64,000 bases of DNA from Pseudomonadota bacterium (lineage in GTDB: Bacteria; Pseudomonadota; Gammaproteobacteria; Enterobacterales; Enterobacteriaceae), in contig JAGTSE010000013.1 of NCBI GenBank assembly GCA_018261615.1, positions 32,348 to 96,347 on the forward strand, written 5' to 3'. Position 1 is the stretch's first letter, and each line of letters opens with the position of its first letter. Positions 1 through 10,240 of the stretch are shown piece by piece. The translations under genes were made by a program, and so were the position numbers. The notes beneath the pieces were generated by a model. That model searched no databases, was not told the DNA's origin, and was given only the letters and a program-made list of their open reading frames with translations.

Positions 1-185
1 CATGTACACGTAAAATTTCCCGTAAAAGCGTTGTTTATTCGTGCATTGCGATTAACAATACGTTGTTTTAAAGGCCGCATAACACAAAAGCCCAGACCAG
101 GTAATGGTCATCGGTGGTACAGCCTGTTTTGGCGTCATTGCAGGCATGGATATTATGCTCAAAGGTATGGGCTTCAGAGGTCGCT
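1..185. other. Intergenic DNA upstream of plsC
   Basis: In E. coli the gene before plsC is parC, and this stretch corresponds to the spacer between them. I see no convincing reading frame here. An upstream in-frame extension of plsC from about 114 has no homology to PlsC and lacks a better ribosome binding site than the internal start. Confidence 0.5.
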
Positions 186-923
186 ATGCTATTCATTTTT
201 CGTGTAATCATCGTTGTTATTTACTCCATTCTGGTGTCCATATTCGGGTCAATCTACTGTCTGTTCAGTCCGCGTAATCCTAAGCATGTCGCCACGTTCG
301 GCCATATGTTTGGTCGCCTTGCGCCGGTGCTTGGGCTGAAAGTGGAAACCCGCCTGCCGCCGGGCGCTGAGAAATTCGGTAACGCTATTTACATCGCCAA
401 CCACCAGAACAACTACGATATGGTTACGGCGTCCAGTATTGTGTTGCCGCCAACGGTGACAGTGGGCAAAAAGAGCCTGCTGTGGATCCCATTTTTCGGC
501 CAGCTTTACTGGCTGACAGGCAACTTGCTGATCGACCGTGATAACCGCGCGAAAGCACACGGGACCATTGCTCAGGTGGTGAAACAGATCCAGAAACGCA
601 ATATTTCCATCTGGATGTTCCCGGAAGGCACTCGCAGCCGTGGCCGCGGTCTGCTGCCGTTTAAAACTGGCGCATTTCACGCGGCGATTGCGGCGGGCGT
701 GCCGATTATCCCGGTTTGTGTTTCCACTACTTCTAACAAAATCAACCTTAACCGCTTGCGTAATGGGCTGGCGATTGTCGAGATGCTGCCGCCTATTGAT
801 GTGGCGCAGTTTGGTAAAGATCAGGTTCGCCAACTGGCGACGCACTGCCATGATCTGATGGCAAAAAAGATTGAAGAGCTTGATAAAGAAGTTGCCGAAC
901 GCGAAGCAACTGGTCGGGTTTAA
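186..923 (+). CDS. plsC: 1-acyl-sn-glycerol-3-phosphate acyltransferase PlsC
   Basis: PlsC acylates lysophosphatidic acid at the inner membrane, giving phosphatidic acid, the second acylation of phospholipid synthesis. The 245-residue protein opens with a hydrophobic segment (about residues 1-25). It carries the HX4D acyltransferase motif (His73, Asp78 in NHQNNYD) and the FPEGTR block at about 145-150, which contacts the phosphate of the acceptor. The ATG at 186 is chosen because it gives the 245-aa length of E. coli PlsC and follows an AGAGG. A longer frame from 114 adds 24 unrelated residues. ftsP follows after 72 bp on the same strand, as in E. coli. Confidence 0.96.
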   Translation: MLFIFRVIIVVIYSILVSIFGSIYCLFSPRNPKHVATFGHMFGRLAPVLGLKVETRLPPGAEKFGNAIYIANHQNNYDMVTASSIVLPPTVTVGKKSLLWIPFFGQLYWLTGNLLIDRDNRAKAHGTIAQVVKQIQKRNISIWMFPEGTRSRGRGLLPFKTGAFHAAIAAGVPIIPVCVSTTSNKINLNRLRNGLAIVEMLPPIDVAQFGKDQVRQLATHCHDLMAKKIEELDKEVAEREATGRV

Positions 924-995
924 TCTTTCGTCACAAAGTAAGTCCGGCGGCGGTATCGCTTTCGGCGTATTGAGTTAGTTTTATACGGAGCAAAT

Positions 996-2408
996 ATGTC
1001 ACTCAGTCGGCGTCAGTTTCTTCAGGCATCAGGAGTTGCGCTTTGTGCAGGCGCGGTGCCGCTGAGGGTAAATGCTGCCGGGCAGCAACCTCCGCTGCCG
1101 GTTCCTCCTCTGCTGGAATCGCGACGCGGCCAGCCGCTGTTTATGACGCTGCAACGTGCGCACTGGTCATTTGCTACCGGTACTCGCGCGCAGGTCTCCG
1201 GTATTAACGGGCGTTACCTGGGGCCGACTGTTCGCGTCTGGAACGGTGACGACGTTAAGCTGATCTACAGTAACCGACTGGCGGAAAAAGTCGCCATGAC
1301 CGTCAGCGGTTTGCAGGTGCCTGGCCCGCTGATGGGCGGTGCCGCGCGGATGATGACGGCGAACAACGACTGGGCGCCGGTGCTGCCGATCCGCCAGAGC
1401 GCGGCAACGCTGTGGTATCACGCCAACACGCCAAATCGCAGCGCTCAACAGGTCTACAGCGGCCTTGCCGGTATGTGGCTGGTGGAAGACGAAATCAGCA
1501 AATCGCTGCCAGTGCCGAACCACTACGGCGTGGATGATTTTCCGATCATTATTCAGGATAAAAGGCTGGATAACTTCGGTACGCCGGAGTACAGCGAGCC
1601 GGGGAGCGGGGGATTTGTCGGCGATACCCTGATGGTGAACGGCGCGCAAAGCCCGTATGTTGAGGTCTCGCGCGGGTGGGTACGCCTGCGTTTACTGAAT
1701 GCCTCCAACTCTCGCCGCTATCAGTTGCAAATGAGCGATGGCCGCGCGCTGCATGTGATTGCGGGCGATCAGGGTTTTTTACCTGCGCCCGTTACCGTGA
1801 AACAACTGTCGCTGGCGCCCGGCGAGCGTCGCGAAGTGCTGGTGAATATGACCAACGGGGATGAAGTGTCGATCACCTGCGGCGAGGCGGCGAGTTTGAT
1901 GGACAGGCTGCGCGGCATTTTTGAGCCGTCCAGCATTTTAATCTCCACGTTGGTGCTGACGCTGCGTCCGACCGGGCTGCTGCCGCTGGTGACTGATACG
2001 CTGCCGATGCGCTTGCTGCCGTCCGATGTCATGGCCGGCACGCCGACGCGCAGCCGCGATATTACGTTGGGCAGCGATCCGGGCATTAACGGCCAATTGT
2101 GGGACACGCAGCGTATTGATATCACTGCTCAGCAAGGAACATGGGAACGATGGACCGTGCGCGCAGAAATGCCACAATCGTTTCACATTGAAGGCGTAAT
2201 GCTCCTCGTGCGCAACGTGAACGGCGCGTTGCCGTTCCCGGAAGATCGTGGCTGGAAAGACACGGTGTGGATCGACGGGCAGGTTGAGCTACTGGTGTGG
2301 TTCGGTCAGCCTTCATGGCCGCACTTTCCTTTTCAGTTCCAGAGCCAGACGCTGGAAATGGCCGATCGCGGCTCGGTGGGGCAACTGCTGGTCAACCCAT
2401 CGGCGTAA
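996..2408 (+). CDS. ftsP: Cell division protein FtsP (SufI)
   Basis: FtsP is a periplasmic multicopper-oxidase-fold protein that lacks copper sites and stabilises the divisome under stress. The first 27 residues are a twin-arginine signal (SRRQFLQ, then a hydrophobic stretch ending in VNA), a classic Tat substrate. The 470-aa length equals that of E. coli SufI, and the cupredoxin blocks align throughout by eye. The His/Cys copper ligands of true laccases are not evident, as is typical of the family. A purine-rich GGAG about 8 bp upstream supports the start. The gene lies between plsC and ygiQ as in E. coli. Confidence 0.96.
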   Translation: MSLSRRQFLQASGVALCAGAVPLRVNAAGQQPPLPVPPLLESRRGQPLFMTLQRAHWSFATGTRAQVSGINGRYLGPTVRVWNGDDVKLIYSNRLAEKVAMTVSGLQVPGPLMGGAARMMTANNDWAPVLPIRQSAATLWYHANTPNRSAQQVYSGLAGMWLVEDEISKSLPVPNHYGVDDFPIIIQDKRLDNFGTPEYSEPGSGGFVGDTLMVNGAQSPYVEVSRGWVRLRLLNASNSRRYQLQMSDGRALHVIAGDQGFLPAPVTVKQLSLAPGERREVLVNMTNGDEVSITCGEAASLMDRLRGIFEPSSILISTLVLTLRPTGLLPLVTDTLPMRLLPSDVMAGTPTRSRDITLGSDPGINGQLWDTQRIDITAQQGTWERWTVRAEMPQSFHIEGVMLLVRNVNGALPFPEDRGWKDTVWIDGQVELLVWFGQPSWPHFPFQFQSQTLEMADRGSVGQLLVNPSA

Positions 2409-2559
2409 GTTCCACAGCTTGATAACATATATACCAGGCTTATGTTTCTTGTGCTTTTCGGGCAAGGGAAACAAGCGCGTAATACTCCTTCATTTCCCGC
2501 TACAATCCGGCGTATAATCGCCGGCCTTTGATTATTTTTTTACCAATTTTGGAAGCAAA

Positions 2560-4743
2560 ATGAGCGCAATATCCCTGATCCAGCCGGATCGAGACCTTTT
2601 CTCCTGGCCCCAGTACTGGGCAGCCTGCTTCGGCCCTGCGCCTTTTTTGCCGATGACACGCGAAGAGATGGATCAACTTGGCTGGGATAGCTGCGACATT
2701 ATTCTGGTTACCGGCGATGCGTATGTCGATCACCCGAGCTTCGGCATGGCGATTTGCGGGCGTATGCTGGAAGCGCAGGGTTTCCGTGTCGGCATCATTT
2801 CCCAGCCGGACTGGAACAGCAAAGACGATTTTATGCGTCTGGGCAAACCGAACCTGTTCTTCGGCGTAACCGCCGGGAACATGGACTCGATGATCAACCG
2901 CTATACCGCCGATCGTAAGCTGCGCCACGACGATGCCTACACGGCGGATAACGTTGCCGGTAAACGTCCGGATCGCGCCACGCTGGTTTATACCCAGCGC
3001 TGCAAAGAGGCATGGAAAGATGTGCCGGTGATCCTTGGCGGCATTGAAGCCAGCCTGCGCCGTACCGCGCATTACGATTACTGGTCCGATACCGTGCGCC
3101 GCTCGGTATTGATTGATGCCAAAGCGGATATGCTGATGTTCGGCAACGGTGAACGGCCGCTGGTTGAAGTGGCGCACCGTCTTGCTGCCGGGGAGCCGAT
3201 CGCGGAGATCCGTGATGTTCGCAACACAGCGATCATTGTTAAGGAAGCGTTGCCAGGCTGGAGCGGAGTAGACTCTACCCGTCTGGATACACCGGGAAAA
3301 ATCGATCCGATCCCGCATCCTTATGGTGAAGATCTGCCGTGCGCGGATAATAAACCGGTCGCACCGCAGGCGCAGGAAGTGAAGCACGTCACCGTTCAAC
3401 CGCCGCGTCCGAAACCGTGGGAGAAAACCTATGTGCTGTTGCCTTCCTACGAGAAGGTAAAAAGCGACAAGGTGCTCTACGCGCATGCGTCGCGTATTTT
3501 GCACCATGAAACTAACCCCGGTTGCGCCCGTGCGTTGTTACAAAAGCATGGCGATCGTTATATCTGGATCAACCCGCCAGCGATCCCACTTTCCACCGAA
3601 GAGATGGACAGCGTTTTTGCGCTGCCGTACCAGCGCGTGCCGCATCCGTCATACGGTAAGAGCCGTATTCCGGCGTACGAGATGATCCGTTTTTCGATCA
3701 ACATCATGCGCGGCTGTTTTGGCGGATGCTCTTTCTGCTCCATTACCGAACATGAAGGGCGCATTATTCAGAGTCGCTCTGAAGATTCGATCATCAATGA
3801 AATCGAAGCGATCCGTGATTCAGTGCCGGGCTTTACCGGCGTGATTTCCGATCTGGGCGGCCCGACGGCCAACATGTATATGCTGCGCTGCAAATCGCCG
3901 CGTGCGGAGCAAACCTGCCGTCGTCTCTCCTGTGTCTATCCGGATATCTGCCCGCACATGGACACCAACCATCAGCCGACCATCGATCTCTATCGCCGTG
4001 CACGCAGCCTGAAAGGCATCAAGAAGATCCTGATTGCCTCTGGTGTGCGTTACGATCTGGCGGTGGAGGATCCGCGTTATGTGAAGGAACTGGCGACGCA
4101 CCACGTTGGTGGTTACCTAAAGATCGCTCCTGAGCATACCGAAGAGGGGCCACTGTCGAAAATGATGAAGCCAGGCATGGGCAGCTACGATCGCTTTAAA
4201 CAGTTGTTCGATACCTACTCGAAAGAGGCGGGTAAAGAACAGTATCTGATCCCGTATTTTATCTCGGCGCACCCTGGCACGCGTGACGAGGATATGGTGA
4301 ATCTGGCGCTGTGGCTGAAACGCCACCGTTTCCGTCTCGACCAGGTGCAGAACTTCTATCCTTCGCCGCTGGCTAACTCAACCACCATGTATTACACCGG
4401 CAAAAACCCGCTGTCTAAAATCGACTACAAGAGCGAGGAAGTGGTTGTGCCGAGAGGGGATAAACAGCGTCGTCTGCATAAAGCGCTGCTGCGTTACCAT
4501 GATCCGGCGAACTGGCCACTGCTGCGCGAAGCGCTGGAAGCAATGGGCAAGAAGCATCTGATCGGTTCACGCCGTGATTGCCTGGTGCCTGCGCCGACGC
4601 TGGACGAGATGCGTGAAGCACGCCGCCAGAATCGCCAGTCGCGCCCGGCCCTGACCAAACATACACCGATTGTGCACCAGCGCAGCAACGGCAAGAACGC
4701 CGCTGTGGCTCCGGCGAAAAAGCGCGCGCCGCGCGTTCGTTAA
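2560..4743 (+). CDS. ygiQ: YgiQ family radical SAM protein
   Basis: A 727-residue radical S-adenosylmethionine enzyme of the YgiQ family, whose substrate is unknown. The cluster-binding CX3CX2C motif is visible as Cys386, Cys390 and Cys393 (GCFGGCSFC). The N-terminal part (about 1-330) is the family-specific region. The C-terminus is basic and low complexity (KKRAPRVR). The ATG follows GGAAGC at a normal distance and gives a length near the 739 aa of E. coli. A strong terminator follows directly, so the gene appears monocistronic. Confidence 0.93.
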   Translation: MSAISLIQPDRDLFSWPQYWAACFGPAPFLPMTREEMDQLGWDSCDIILVTGDAYVDHPSFGMAICGRMLEAQGFRVGIISQPDWNSKDDFMRLGKPNLFFGVTAGNMDSMINRYTADRKLRHDDAYTADNVAGKRPDRATLVYTQRCKEAWKDVPVILGGIEASLRRTAHYDYWSDTVRRSVLIDAKADMLMFGNGERPLVEVAHRLAAGEPIAEIRDVRNTAIIVKEALPGWSGVDSTRLDTPGKIDPIPHPYGEDLPCADNKPVAPQAQEVKHVTVQPPRPKPWEKTYVLLPSYEKVKSDKVLYAHASRILHHETNPGCARALLQKHGDRYIWINPPAIPLSTEEMDSVFALPYQRVPHPSYGKSRIPAYEMIRFSINIMRGCFGGCSFCSITEHEGRIIQSRSEDSIINEIEAIRDSVPGFTGVISDLGGPTANMYMLRCKSPRAEQTCRRLSCVYPDICPHMDTNHQPTIDLYRRARSLKGIKKILIASGVRYDLAVEDPRYVKELATHHVGGYLKIAPEHTEEGPLSKMMKPGMGSYDRFKQLFDTYSKEAGKEQYLIPYFISAHPGTRDEDMVNLALWLKRHRFRLDQVQNFYPSPLANSTTMYYTGKNPLSKIDYKSEEVVVPRGDKQRRLHKALLRYHDPANWPLLREALEAMGKKHLIGSRRDCLVPAPTLDEMREARRQNRQSRPALTKHTPIVHQRSNGKNAAVAPAKKRAPRVR

Positions 4744-4752
4744 CGCAATAGC

Positions 4753-4783
4753 AAAACCCGGCAAAATACGCCGGGTTTTGTTT
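4753..4783 (+). terminator. Rho-independent terminator of ygiQ
   Basis: A 9-bp perfect stem (AAAACCCGG / CCGGGTTTT) with a 9-nt loop is flanked by A-rich and T-rich tracts. It can therefore end transcription from both ygiQ and the convergent dkgA. Confidence 0.85.
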
Positions 4784-4803
4784 ATCAGTAACCGAAAAAG
4801 ACG

Positions 4804-5631
4804 TTAACCGCCAAACTGATCCGGATCCGGCCCCAGCCGTTTACCCTGTTCCAGTTTGGCGATTTCCGCCAGCTCATCTTTGTCCAGACGGAAATCCCAG
4901 ACATTGAAGTTCTCGGCAATACGCGCCGGAGTGACTGATTTCGGGATCACAATCAGCCCGTTGTCGAGATGCCAGCGGATCACCACCTGCGCCGGTGTTT
5001 TGCCGTATTTATCCGCCAGATCGCGGATAATTTTCTGATCAAACACACCTTCGCCGCCCTGTGCCAGCGGGCTCCAGGATTCAGTCTGGATCCTGTGCGT
5101 GGCATTCCAGGCATGTAACTGGCGCTGCTGCATCAGCGGATGCAGCTCGATCTGATTGATCACCGGCGCCACACCGGTTTCATCGATGATCTTTTGCAGA
5201 TGATGAACCTGGAAATTGCACACGCCGATGCTCTTCACCAGCCCTTGTTTTTGCAGTTCGATCATACCCTTCCAGGCGTCCACATAATGATCGATTGCCG
5301 GAACCGGCCAGTGCATCAGCCAGAGATCGATATAGTCGAGCTGGAGTTTTTTAAGGCTCTCCTGCAAGGCTTCTGCCGGTCGTTTCTGATCGTCGTTCCA
5401 CAGTTTGGTGGTGATAAAGAGTTCATCGCGCGCCACGCCTGCACTGGCTAATGCTTTGCCAACGCCGTCTTCATTTTTGTAGGCCGTCGCGGTATCGATA
5501 GAACGATAGCCCACTTCCAGCGCTTTATGAATGGCGGTGACCACTTCCTCGTTGCTTGCTTTCCACACGCCAAGGCCGAGCTGCGGCATCAGGCTGCCAT
5601 CGGAAAGCTTAATCACGGTGGGATGTGTCAT
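4804..5631 (-). CDS. dkgA: 2,5-diketo-D-gluconate reductase A / methylglyoxal reductase (YqhE)
   Basis: A cytosolic NADPH-dependent aldo-keto reductase (AKR5 type) that reduces 2,5-diketogluconate, methylglyoxal and other aldehydes. The 275-residue protein shows the AKR catalytic tetrad: Asp46 and Tyr51 (SIDTATAYKNE), Lys76 and His107. The cofactor-phosphate motif IPKSVTPARI is near the C-terminus. It matches E. coli DkgA in length and along its sequence. It is downstream of yqhD on the same strand with about 100 bp between them. In E. coli the two form one operon activated by YqhC in response to aldehydes. Confidence 0.96.
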   Translation of the reverse strand: MTHPTVIKLSDGSLMPQLGLGVWKASNEEVVTAIHKALEVGYRSIDTATAYKNEDGVGKALASAGVARDELFITTKLWNDDQKRPAEALQESLKKLQLDYIDLWLMHWPVPAIDHYVDAWKGMIELQKQGLVKSIGVCNFQVHHLQKIIDETGVAPVINQIELHPLMQQRQLHAWNATHRIQTESWSPLAQGGEGVFDQKIIRDLADKYGKTPAQVVIRWHLDNGLIVIPKSVTPARIAENFNVWDFRLDKDELAEIAKLEQGKRLGPDPDQFGG

Positions 5632-5651
5632 GCATTTCTCCTTTCAATAGG

Positions 5652-5674
5652 CTTACCGGGACAGGCCCGGTAAG
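5652..5674. repeat. Intercistronic hairpin between yqhD and dkgA
   Basis: A perfect 9-bp inverted repeat (CTTACCGGG / CCCGGTAAG) with a 5-nt loop and no T-tract lies in the yqhD-dkgA spacer. It resembles REP-type hairpins that stabilise upstream mRNA or attenuate downstream expression. Confidence 0.6.
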
Positions 5675-5732
5675 GTGGTTTGCATTAAGTGTGGTCGAAA
5701 AACCCAAAAACGAAAGCCGGGCTTTTCAGTGC

Positions 5733-6896
5733 TTAGCGCGCCGCTTCGTAGATACGACGGCTGACATCCAGCGTAATATCGTGATGTTCGCCAAGCTGTG
5801 TCATGCCGTGTTCTTCCAGTTTTGCCAGTAGCGCCGGGATGGAGCTACCGTCAAGGCCGTAGCCAGAAAGATGCGTCGGTACGCCCATGCGTTCGAAGAA
5901 GTTGCGGGTGGCTTCGATTGCTGCATCAATGCGCTCATTTTCGGAACCCTCAGTGATATTCCATACGCGTTCTGCATATTGCAGCAGTTTTTCGCGTTTA
6001 GTTTCACGTTTTTCATTCCACAGCGCGGGCAGTACAATCGCCAGTGTTTGCGCGTGATCCAGCCCGTGCATTGCGGTCAGTTCATGGCCCAGCATATGGG
6101 TTGCCCAGTCCTGCGGTACGCCCGCGCCAATCAGACCGTTCAGCGCCTGTGTCGCTGCCCACATCACATTGGCGCGAACATCGTAGTTTTCCGGTTCCTG
6201 CAAGGCTTTCGGGCCTTCTTCGATAAGCGTCAGCAGAATGCCTTCAGCGAAACGATCCTGAATTTTGCCGTTCACCGGCCAGGTGACGTACTGCTCAACG
6301 GTGTGCACGAACGCATCGACCACACCATTCGCAACCTGGCGCGGCGGCAGAGTGTAGGTATAAACCGGATCCAGCACGGCAAATACTGGCTGGACGAACG
6401 GCGAGTGGAATGCCTGCTTGTCACCTGTGGCTTTACGTGAAACCACGGCACCGGCATTGGATTCAGAGCCGGTAGCGGGCAGTGTCAGCACGGAACCCAT
6501 CGGAATCGCGCGTTTAATTTCGCTACCACGGGTTTGCAGGATGTGCCACGGATCGATGCCGTCAGCATAGTTTGCTGCAGCTGCGATAAATTTGCTGCCG
6601 TCCAGCACAGAACCCCCGCCCACGGCCAGCAGGAAGGTGACGTTTTGTTCGCGGACGATTTTCACTGCTTTCATCAGGGTTTCGTACGTCGGGTTTGGCT
6701 CGATACCGCTGAATTCAAGAATGTCCAGCCCTTCAAGCGCGCTGTAAACCTGATCCAGTACGCCGTTTTTCTTCACGCTGCCGCCACCGTAAGTGATCAG
6801 CACGCGTGCGCCAGCCGGGATTTGTTCGCGCAGGTCGGCAATCGCGCCTTTACCAAACAGAATGCGGGTCGGGGTATACAGATTGAAATTGTTCAT
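5733..6896 (-). CDS. yqhD: NADPH-dependent alcohol dehydrogenase / aldehyde reductase YqhD
   Basis: An iron/zinc-dependent group III alcohol dehydrogenase that uses NADPH to reduce toxic short-chain aldehydes such as acrolein, malondialdehyde, glycolaldehyde and furfural. The nucleotide-binding GGGS block (LAVGGGSVLDGSKF) is at about residue 95. The metal-binding region includes VDAFVHTVEQY and a His-rich segment around MLGHELTAMHGLDH. The ATG at 6896 gives 387 aa, the E. coli length, and follows AAGGGAACGAGCA. A longer in-frame extension to 7055 is rejected. It is divergent from its regulator yqhC. Confidence 0.96.
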   Translation of the reverse strand: MNNFNLYTPTRILFGKGAIADLREQIPAGARVLITYGGGSVKKNGVLDQVYSALEGLDILEFSGIEPNPTYETLMKAVKIVREQNVTFLLAVGGGSVLDGSKFIAAAANYADGIDPWHILQTRGSEIKRAIPMGSVLTLPATGSESNAGAVVSRKATGDKQAFHSPFVQPVFAVLDPVYTYTLPPRQVANGVVDAFVHTVEQYVTWPVNGKIQDRFAEGILLTLIEEGPKALQEPENYDVRANVMWAATQALNGLIGAGVPQDWATHMLGHELTAMHGLDHAQTLAIVLPALWNEKRETKREKLLQYAERVWNITEGSENERIDAAIEATRNFFERMGVPTHLSGYGLDGSSIPALLAKLEEHGMTQLGEHHDITLDVSRRIYEAAR

Positions 6897-7093
6897 TGCT
6901 CGTTCCCTTCTAACTAGAGGTGAAAGAAAAAGGAGGCAGCGGACTGCCTGATGACGGTTATTGTGGTCGTGTGCATCTATTCTCTCAATGCACATTCCTG
7001 CCGATGTCTTGCCTGTTTCTCCATGCGACTGGAGAAAAGGCACAAAACCCTGCACACTGTGCTCGTCAAAATGTCTTGCCGGAGTAGCGTAGA
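6897..7093. promoter_or_regulatory. Divergent yqhD / yqhC control region
   Basis: This 197-bp spacer separates the start codons of divergently transcribed yqhD and yqhC. In E. coli the YqhC binding site and the yqhD promoter lie in the equivalent spacer. I cannot name the exact operator bases here, so the assignment rests on synteny. Confidence 0.55.
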
Positions 7094-7993
7094 ATGAAGC
7101 GTGAAGAGATTTGCCTGCAACTGACAGAAAAAATTAAGCAATTGAAAATTAAAGAAAAGTATCTGAATGAGTTGTTGCCAGATATTCGCCTGTTGTACGG
7201 TACTCAGCCGGGAACCCGCACGCCGGTGATGTACCAGCCAGGGATCGTTTTTCTCTTTTCCGGCCATAAAATTGGTTATATTAATGAAAGGGTGTTCCGT
7301 TATGACACCAATGAATATTTGCTGCTGACGGTTCCGCTGCCGTTTGAGTGCGAAACGTTTGCTACTCCGGAAGTTCCGTTGGCGGGGTTGCGCTTAAATG
7401 TCGATATCCTGCAATTGCAGGAGTTGCTGATGGATATTGGTGAAGACGAATATTTCCATCCTGGCGCTGCGGCCAGCGGTATCAACTCGGCGGTACTGTC
7501 AGAAGAGATCCTCTGCGCGGCTGAACGTTTACTGGATGTGATGGAGCATCCGCTGGACGCCCGTATTCTCGGTAAGCAGATTATCCGCGAAATGCTGTAC
7601 CACGTACTGACCGGGCCGCGCGGCGAAGCGCTGCTGGCGCTGGTCAGCCGTCAGACGCATTTCAGCCTGATCAGCCGCGTGCTGAAACGTATTGAAAGCC
7701 AGTACACGGAAAATCTCAGCGTGGATCAGTTGGCGGCGGAAGCCAATATGAGCGTCTCTGCGTTTCACCACAACTTTAAGTCAGTTACCAGCACGTCGCC
7801 GTTGCAGTATTTGAAAACGTTCCGCCTGCACAAAGCGCGGATGCTGATGGTGCATGACGGGATGAAAGCCAGCACGGCGGCAATACGCGTAGGGTATGAA
7901 AGCCCGTCGCAATTCAGCCGCGAATTTAAGCGTTATTTCGGCCTGACGCCGGGTGAAGATGTGGCAAGGATCCGTCTGATACAGGGCGCGTAA
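7094..7993 (+). CDS. yqhC: AraC-family transcriptional activator YqhC
   Basis: YqhC activates the yqhD-dkgA operon when reactive aldehydes accumulate. The 299-aa protein has an N-terminal cupin-like sensor region of the AraC_N type (about 1-190). Two helix-turn-helix motifs follow in the last 100 residues: the first around [20 protein letters not shown], the second around [20 protein letters not shown], the AraC signature. The N-terminus is Lys/Glu rich. The ATG at 7094 is preceded by a GGAG. Its position next to its target operon is the same as in E. coli. Confidence 0.95.
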   Translation: MKREEICLQLTEKIKQLKIKEKYLNELLPDIRLLYGTQPGTRTPVMYQPGIVFLFSGHKIGYINERVFRYDTNEYLLLTVPLPFECETFATPEVPLAGLRLNVDILQLQELLMDIGEDEYFHPGAAASGINSAVLSEEILCAAERLLDVMEHPLDARILGKQIIREMLYHVLTGPRGEALLALVSRQTHFSLISRVLKRIESQYTENLSVDQLAAEANMSVSAFHHNFKSVTSTSPLQYLKTFRLHKARMLMVHDGMKASTAAIRVGYESPSQFSREFKRYFGLTPGEDVARIRLIQGA

Positions 7994-7997
7994 TTTT

Positions 7998-8019
7998 CCC
8001 TCTCCTGGAGCGGAGAGGG
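7998..8019. terminator. Hairpin between convergent yqhC and yghB
   Basis: A perfect 8-bp inverted repeat (CCCTCTCC / GGAGAGGG) with a 6-nt loop sits four bases after the yqhC stop. It has no clear U-tract on the plus strand. The AAAATTA on the far side gives only a weak tract for the minus strand, so it may serve both genes weakly. Confidence 0.5.
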
Positions 8020-8024
8020 GATAA

Positions 8025-8684
8025 TCAGGCGCTACAATACTTTTTCTTCAGCACTACGGTGACCGCACCGACAAGACCAATCACCAGCAGGAACAGCGGC
8101 AGCAGCATCAGGAAGGTCATCACCTGATCTTCATGACGTTTGACGAAAGGGATCATGCTGATGGCATAGCCCAGCGACATCACCACGCCAACCCACAGCA
8201 GCGCGCTCAGCCAGTTAAACAACTGGAAGCGGCGGTTCGACAGACCGGAAATGCCTGCCATGGTTGGCAGCAGCGTGCGCACAAACGCAAGAAAGCGACC
8301 GGCCAGCAGCGCCAGCAGACCATGACGGTCAAACATATAAGTCGCCCGTTCGTGATACTTCACCGGCAGATGCGACAGCCAGCTCTTTACCACCCGCGTA
8401 TTGCCGAGCCATTTTCCTTGCAAATAACTCAGCCAGCAACCGAGGCTGGCAGCAGTGGTGAGGATCGCCAGGGTGGAGATGAAGTCCATGCAGCCGCGCG
8501 CAACCAGTGCGCCAGCGAGCAGTAAAAGGCTGTCGCCCGGTAAAAATGAGGCAGGAAGCAGGCCATTTTCTAAAAACAACGTGGCAAACATCACTAAATA
8601 AACGACACCGACAACATGTGGGTCTGCTAGCGCAGCAAAGTCGTGATGCCAGAGCGCAGCAATAATATCTTGAATAACAGCCAT
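8025..8684 (-). CDS. yghB: DedA family inner-membrane protein YghB
   Basis: YghB is a 219-residue DedA/VTT-family membrane protein. In E. coli it is redundant with YqjA for cell division, membrane-potential homeostasis and Tat export, and DedA proteins act in polyprenyl-phosphate or lipid transport. Family motifs are visible: the acidic [20 protein letters not shown] block (about 38-58) and the conserved [16 protein letters not shown] segment (about 130-146). The latter has the essential arginines. Several hydrophobic helices follow and the C-terminus is basic. The length equals that of E. coli. Confidence 0.95.
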   Translation of the reverse strand: MAVIQDIIAALWHHDFAALADPHVVGVVYLVMFATLFLENGLLPASFLPGDSLLLLAGALVARGCMDFISTLAILTTAASLGCWLSYLQGKWLGNTRVVKSWLSHLPVKYHERATYMFDRHGLLALLAGRFLAFVRTLLPTMAGISGLSNRRFQLFNWLSALLWVGVVMSLGYAISMIPFVKRHEDQVMTFLMLLPLFLLVIGLVGAVTVVLKKKYCSA

Positions 8685-8747
8685 GGACTTTCCTGTGGTA
8701 CTGCGTAGAGGAGGCTATTATACTCCAACTCGCCTGAAACACCTTGA

Positions 8748-8792
8748 TCCGGGGCGCAAGAAATAAGAAATTTCCTGCCTTGCTGCCCCGGA
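8748..8792 (-). terminator. Possible terminator region downstream of metC
   Basis: An 8-bp inverted repeat (TCCGGGGC / GCCCCGGA) encloses a second smaller pairing (GCAAG / CTTGC) just past the metC stop. It lacks a strong U-tract, so termination is only a possibility. Confidence 0.35.
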
Positions 8793-8800
8793 CGTCAGGT

Positions 8801-9988
8801 TTACACGATGCGCTGGAAGCCTGCTACTAAATCTTCAATCAGATCATCGACATTCTCTAAACCGATATGCAGGCGGATTAATGTTCCGCTGAAATCGACG
8901 CCGCCATCCGGGCGAATCGCAGCGAGCTGCTCTGGCTGGTTTGCCAGAATCAAGGATTCATAGCCGCCCCATGAATAGGCCATGCTGAACAGCTTGAAGT
9001 GGTCGAGATACTGCGATAGCTCTTCGTTGCTCAGTCGTTTATTCAGCACAAACGAGAACAGACCGCTGCTACCTGTAAAATCGCGTTTCCAGTATTCATG
9101 CCCTTTACTGCCAGGCAGTGCGGGGTGGTTAACACGCGCCACTTGCGGATGCGTTGCCAGCCATTCGGCAATCTTCAGGCTGCTTTCATGATGCTGACGC
9201 AAACGGACGCCCAGCGTGCGCAGGCCCCGGCTGGTCATATAGGCGGTGTCGGCATCAACCATTTGTCCCATCAGGTAGGCATTTTCACGCAACTGTTCCC
9301 AACAACGTGCATTGGATACCGCCGTACCGATCATGCCGTCTGAGTGGCCAATCAGGTATTTTGTGGCGGCCTGAATAGAGATATCAATATCGAATTCCAG
9401 CGCCTTAAACAGGATCCCCGCAGCCCAGGTGTTATCGATCATGATAATTGCCTCTGGCGCGACGCTTCTTACCGCCTGAACAATGGCCGGAACGTCATGG
9501 ACTTCCATGGTGATTGAGCCGGGAGATTCGAGAAACACCACTTTGGTGTTGGGCTGGATCAGCTTGACGATACTGGCGCCGATCAGCGGGTCAAACCAAC
9601 TGGTGGTAACGCCCAGTTTGGCGAGAATTTTGGTGCAGAAATCCTGGCTTGGCTCGTAGGCCGTGTTGGTCATCAACACATGATCGCCCTGTTCGACAAA
9701 CGCCAGAATGGTATTGGCCACTGCCGCCGCTCCGCAGGGGAAGAGCGCACAGCCAGCACCGCCTTCAAGTTCGCACATCGCTTCCTGTAATGAGAAGTGC
9801 GTCAGCGTACCGCGGCGGCCGTAAAACAATTCGCCATTGGCGCGATTGCGTGTGGCATATTTTTTGGCTTCAACCGTGTCGAATACCAGTGAAGACGCGC
9901 GCTGGATAACGCTGTTCACCGAACCCTGCGTGTATTTTTTACTGCGCCCTGCGTTTACCAGAGCGGTATCTATATGCTTTGCTGTCAT
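8801..9988 (-). CDS. metC: Cystathionine beta-lyase MetC
   Basis: MetC is a cytosolic PLP enzyme that splits cystathionine into homocysteine, pyruvate and ammonia in methionine synthesis. The 395-residue protein has the fold-type I PLP features of the Cys/Met-metabolism family. These are the [12 protein letters not shown] and [10 protein letters not shown] blocks and the PLP lysine in [13 protein letters not shown] at about residue 210. Its length equals that of E. coli MetC. Two met boxes lie upstream, so repression by MetJ with S-adenosylmethionine is expected. It is divergent from exbB. Confidence 0.96.
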   Translation of the reverse strand: MTAKHIDTALVNAGRSKKYTQGSVNSVIQRASSLVFDTVEAKKYATRNRANGELFYGRRGTLTHFSLQEAMCELEGGAGCALFPCGAAAVANTILAFVEQGDHVLMTNTAYEPSQDFCTKILAKLGVTTSWFDPLIGASIVKLIQPNTKVVFLESPGSITMEVHDVPAIVQAVRSVAPEAIIMIDNTWAAGILFKALEFDIDISIQAATKYLIGHSDGMIGTAVSNARCWEQLRENAYLMGQMVDADTAYMTSRGLRTLGVRLRQHHESSLKIAEWLATHPQVARVNHPALPGSKGHEYWKRDFTGSSGLFSFVLNKRLSNEELSQYLDHFKLFSMAYSWGGYESLILANQPEQLAAIRPDGGVDFSGTLIRLHIGLENVDDLIEDLVAGFQRIV

Positions 9989-10007
9989 TGTTGCTCAACC
10001 TGTTTTT

Positions 10008-10023
10008 ATACGTCTGGATGTCC
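10008..10023 (-). promoter_or_regulatory. MetJ operator: two tandem met boxes upstream of metC
   Basis: On the minus strand the 16 bases read GGACATCC then AGACGTAT. These are two adjacent 8-bp met boxes (consensus AGACGTCT), 20 bp before the metC start codon. Their spacing and position fit repression of metC by MetJ-SAM. Confidence 0.8.
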
Positions 10024-10158
10024 AGACTACCATGATTGCGCGTTGATATATCGCCATGTTGGCGGCAGAGCGTTAATTTTTTCGCATTCCGTGTCTTGTG
10101 CGGCGGTTTACTGAGTTAGCGCAAAGAAACAGGCCTCTCTTTACGGTACCAAGTAAAT

Positions 10159-10177
10159 AATAATGAGAACCACTATC
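10159..10177 (+). promoter_or_regulatory. Fur box upstream of exbBD
   Basis: The 19-mer AATAATGAGAACCACTATC matches the Fur consensus GATAATGATAATCATTATC at about 15 positions. It lies about 65 bp before exbB, matching the known iron control of exbBD in enterics. Confidence 0.8.
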
Positions 10178-10240
10178 AATTCGGTGGCGTTTTGATATTA
10201 TTACGCGCAGATTTTGTGATTTGCATCTCGGAGATACACA

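Noticed and set aside
114..185. Upstream extension of plsC by 24 codons
   Set aside because: The extra residues have no similarity to PlsC, and the ATG at 186 has a suitable ribosome binding site and the family length.
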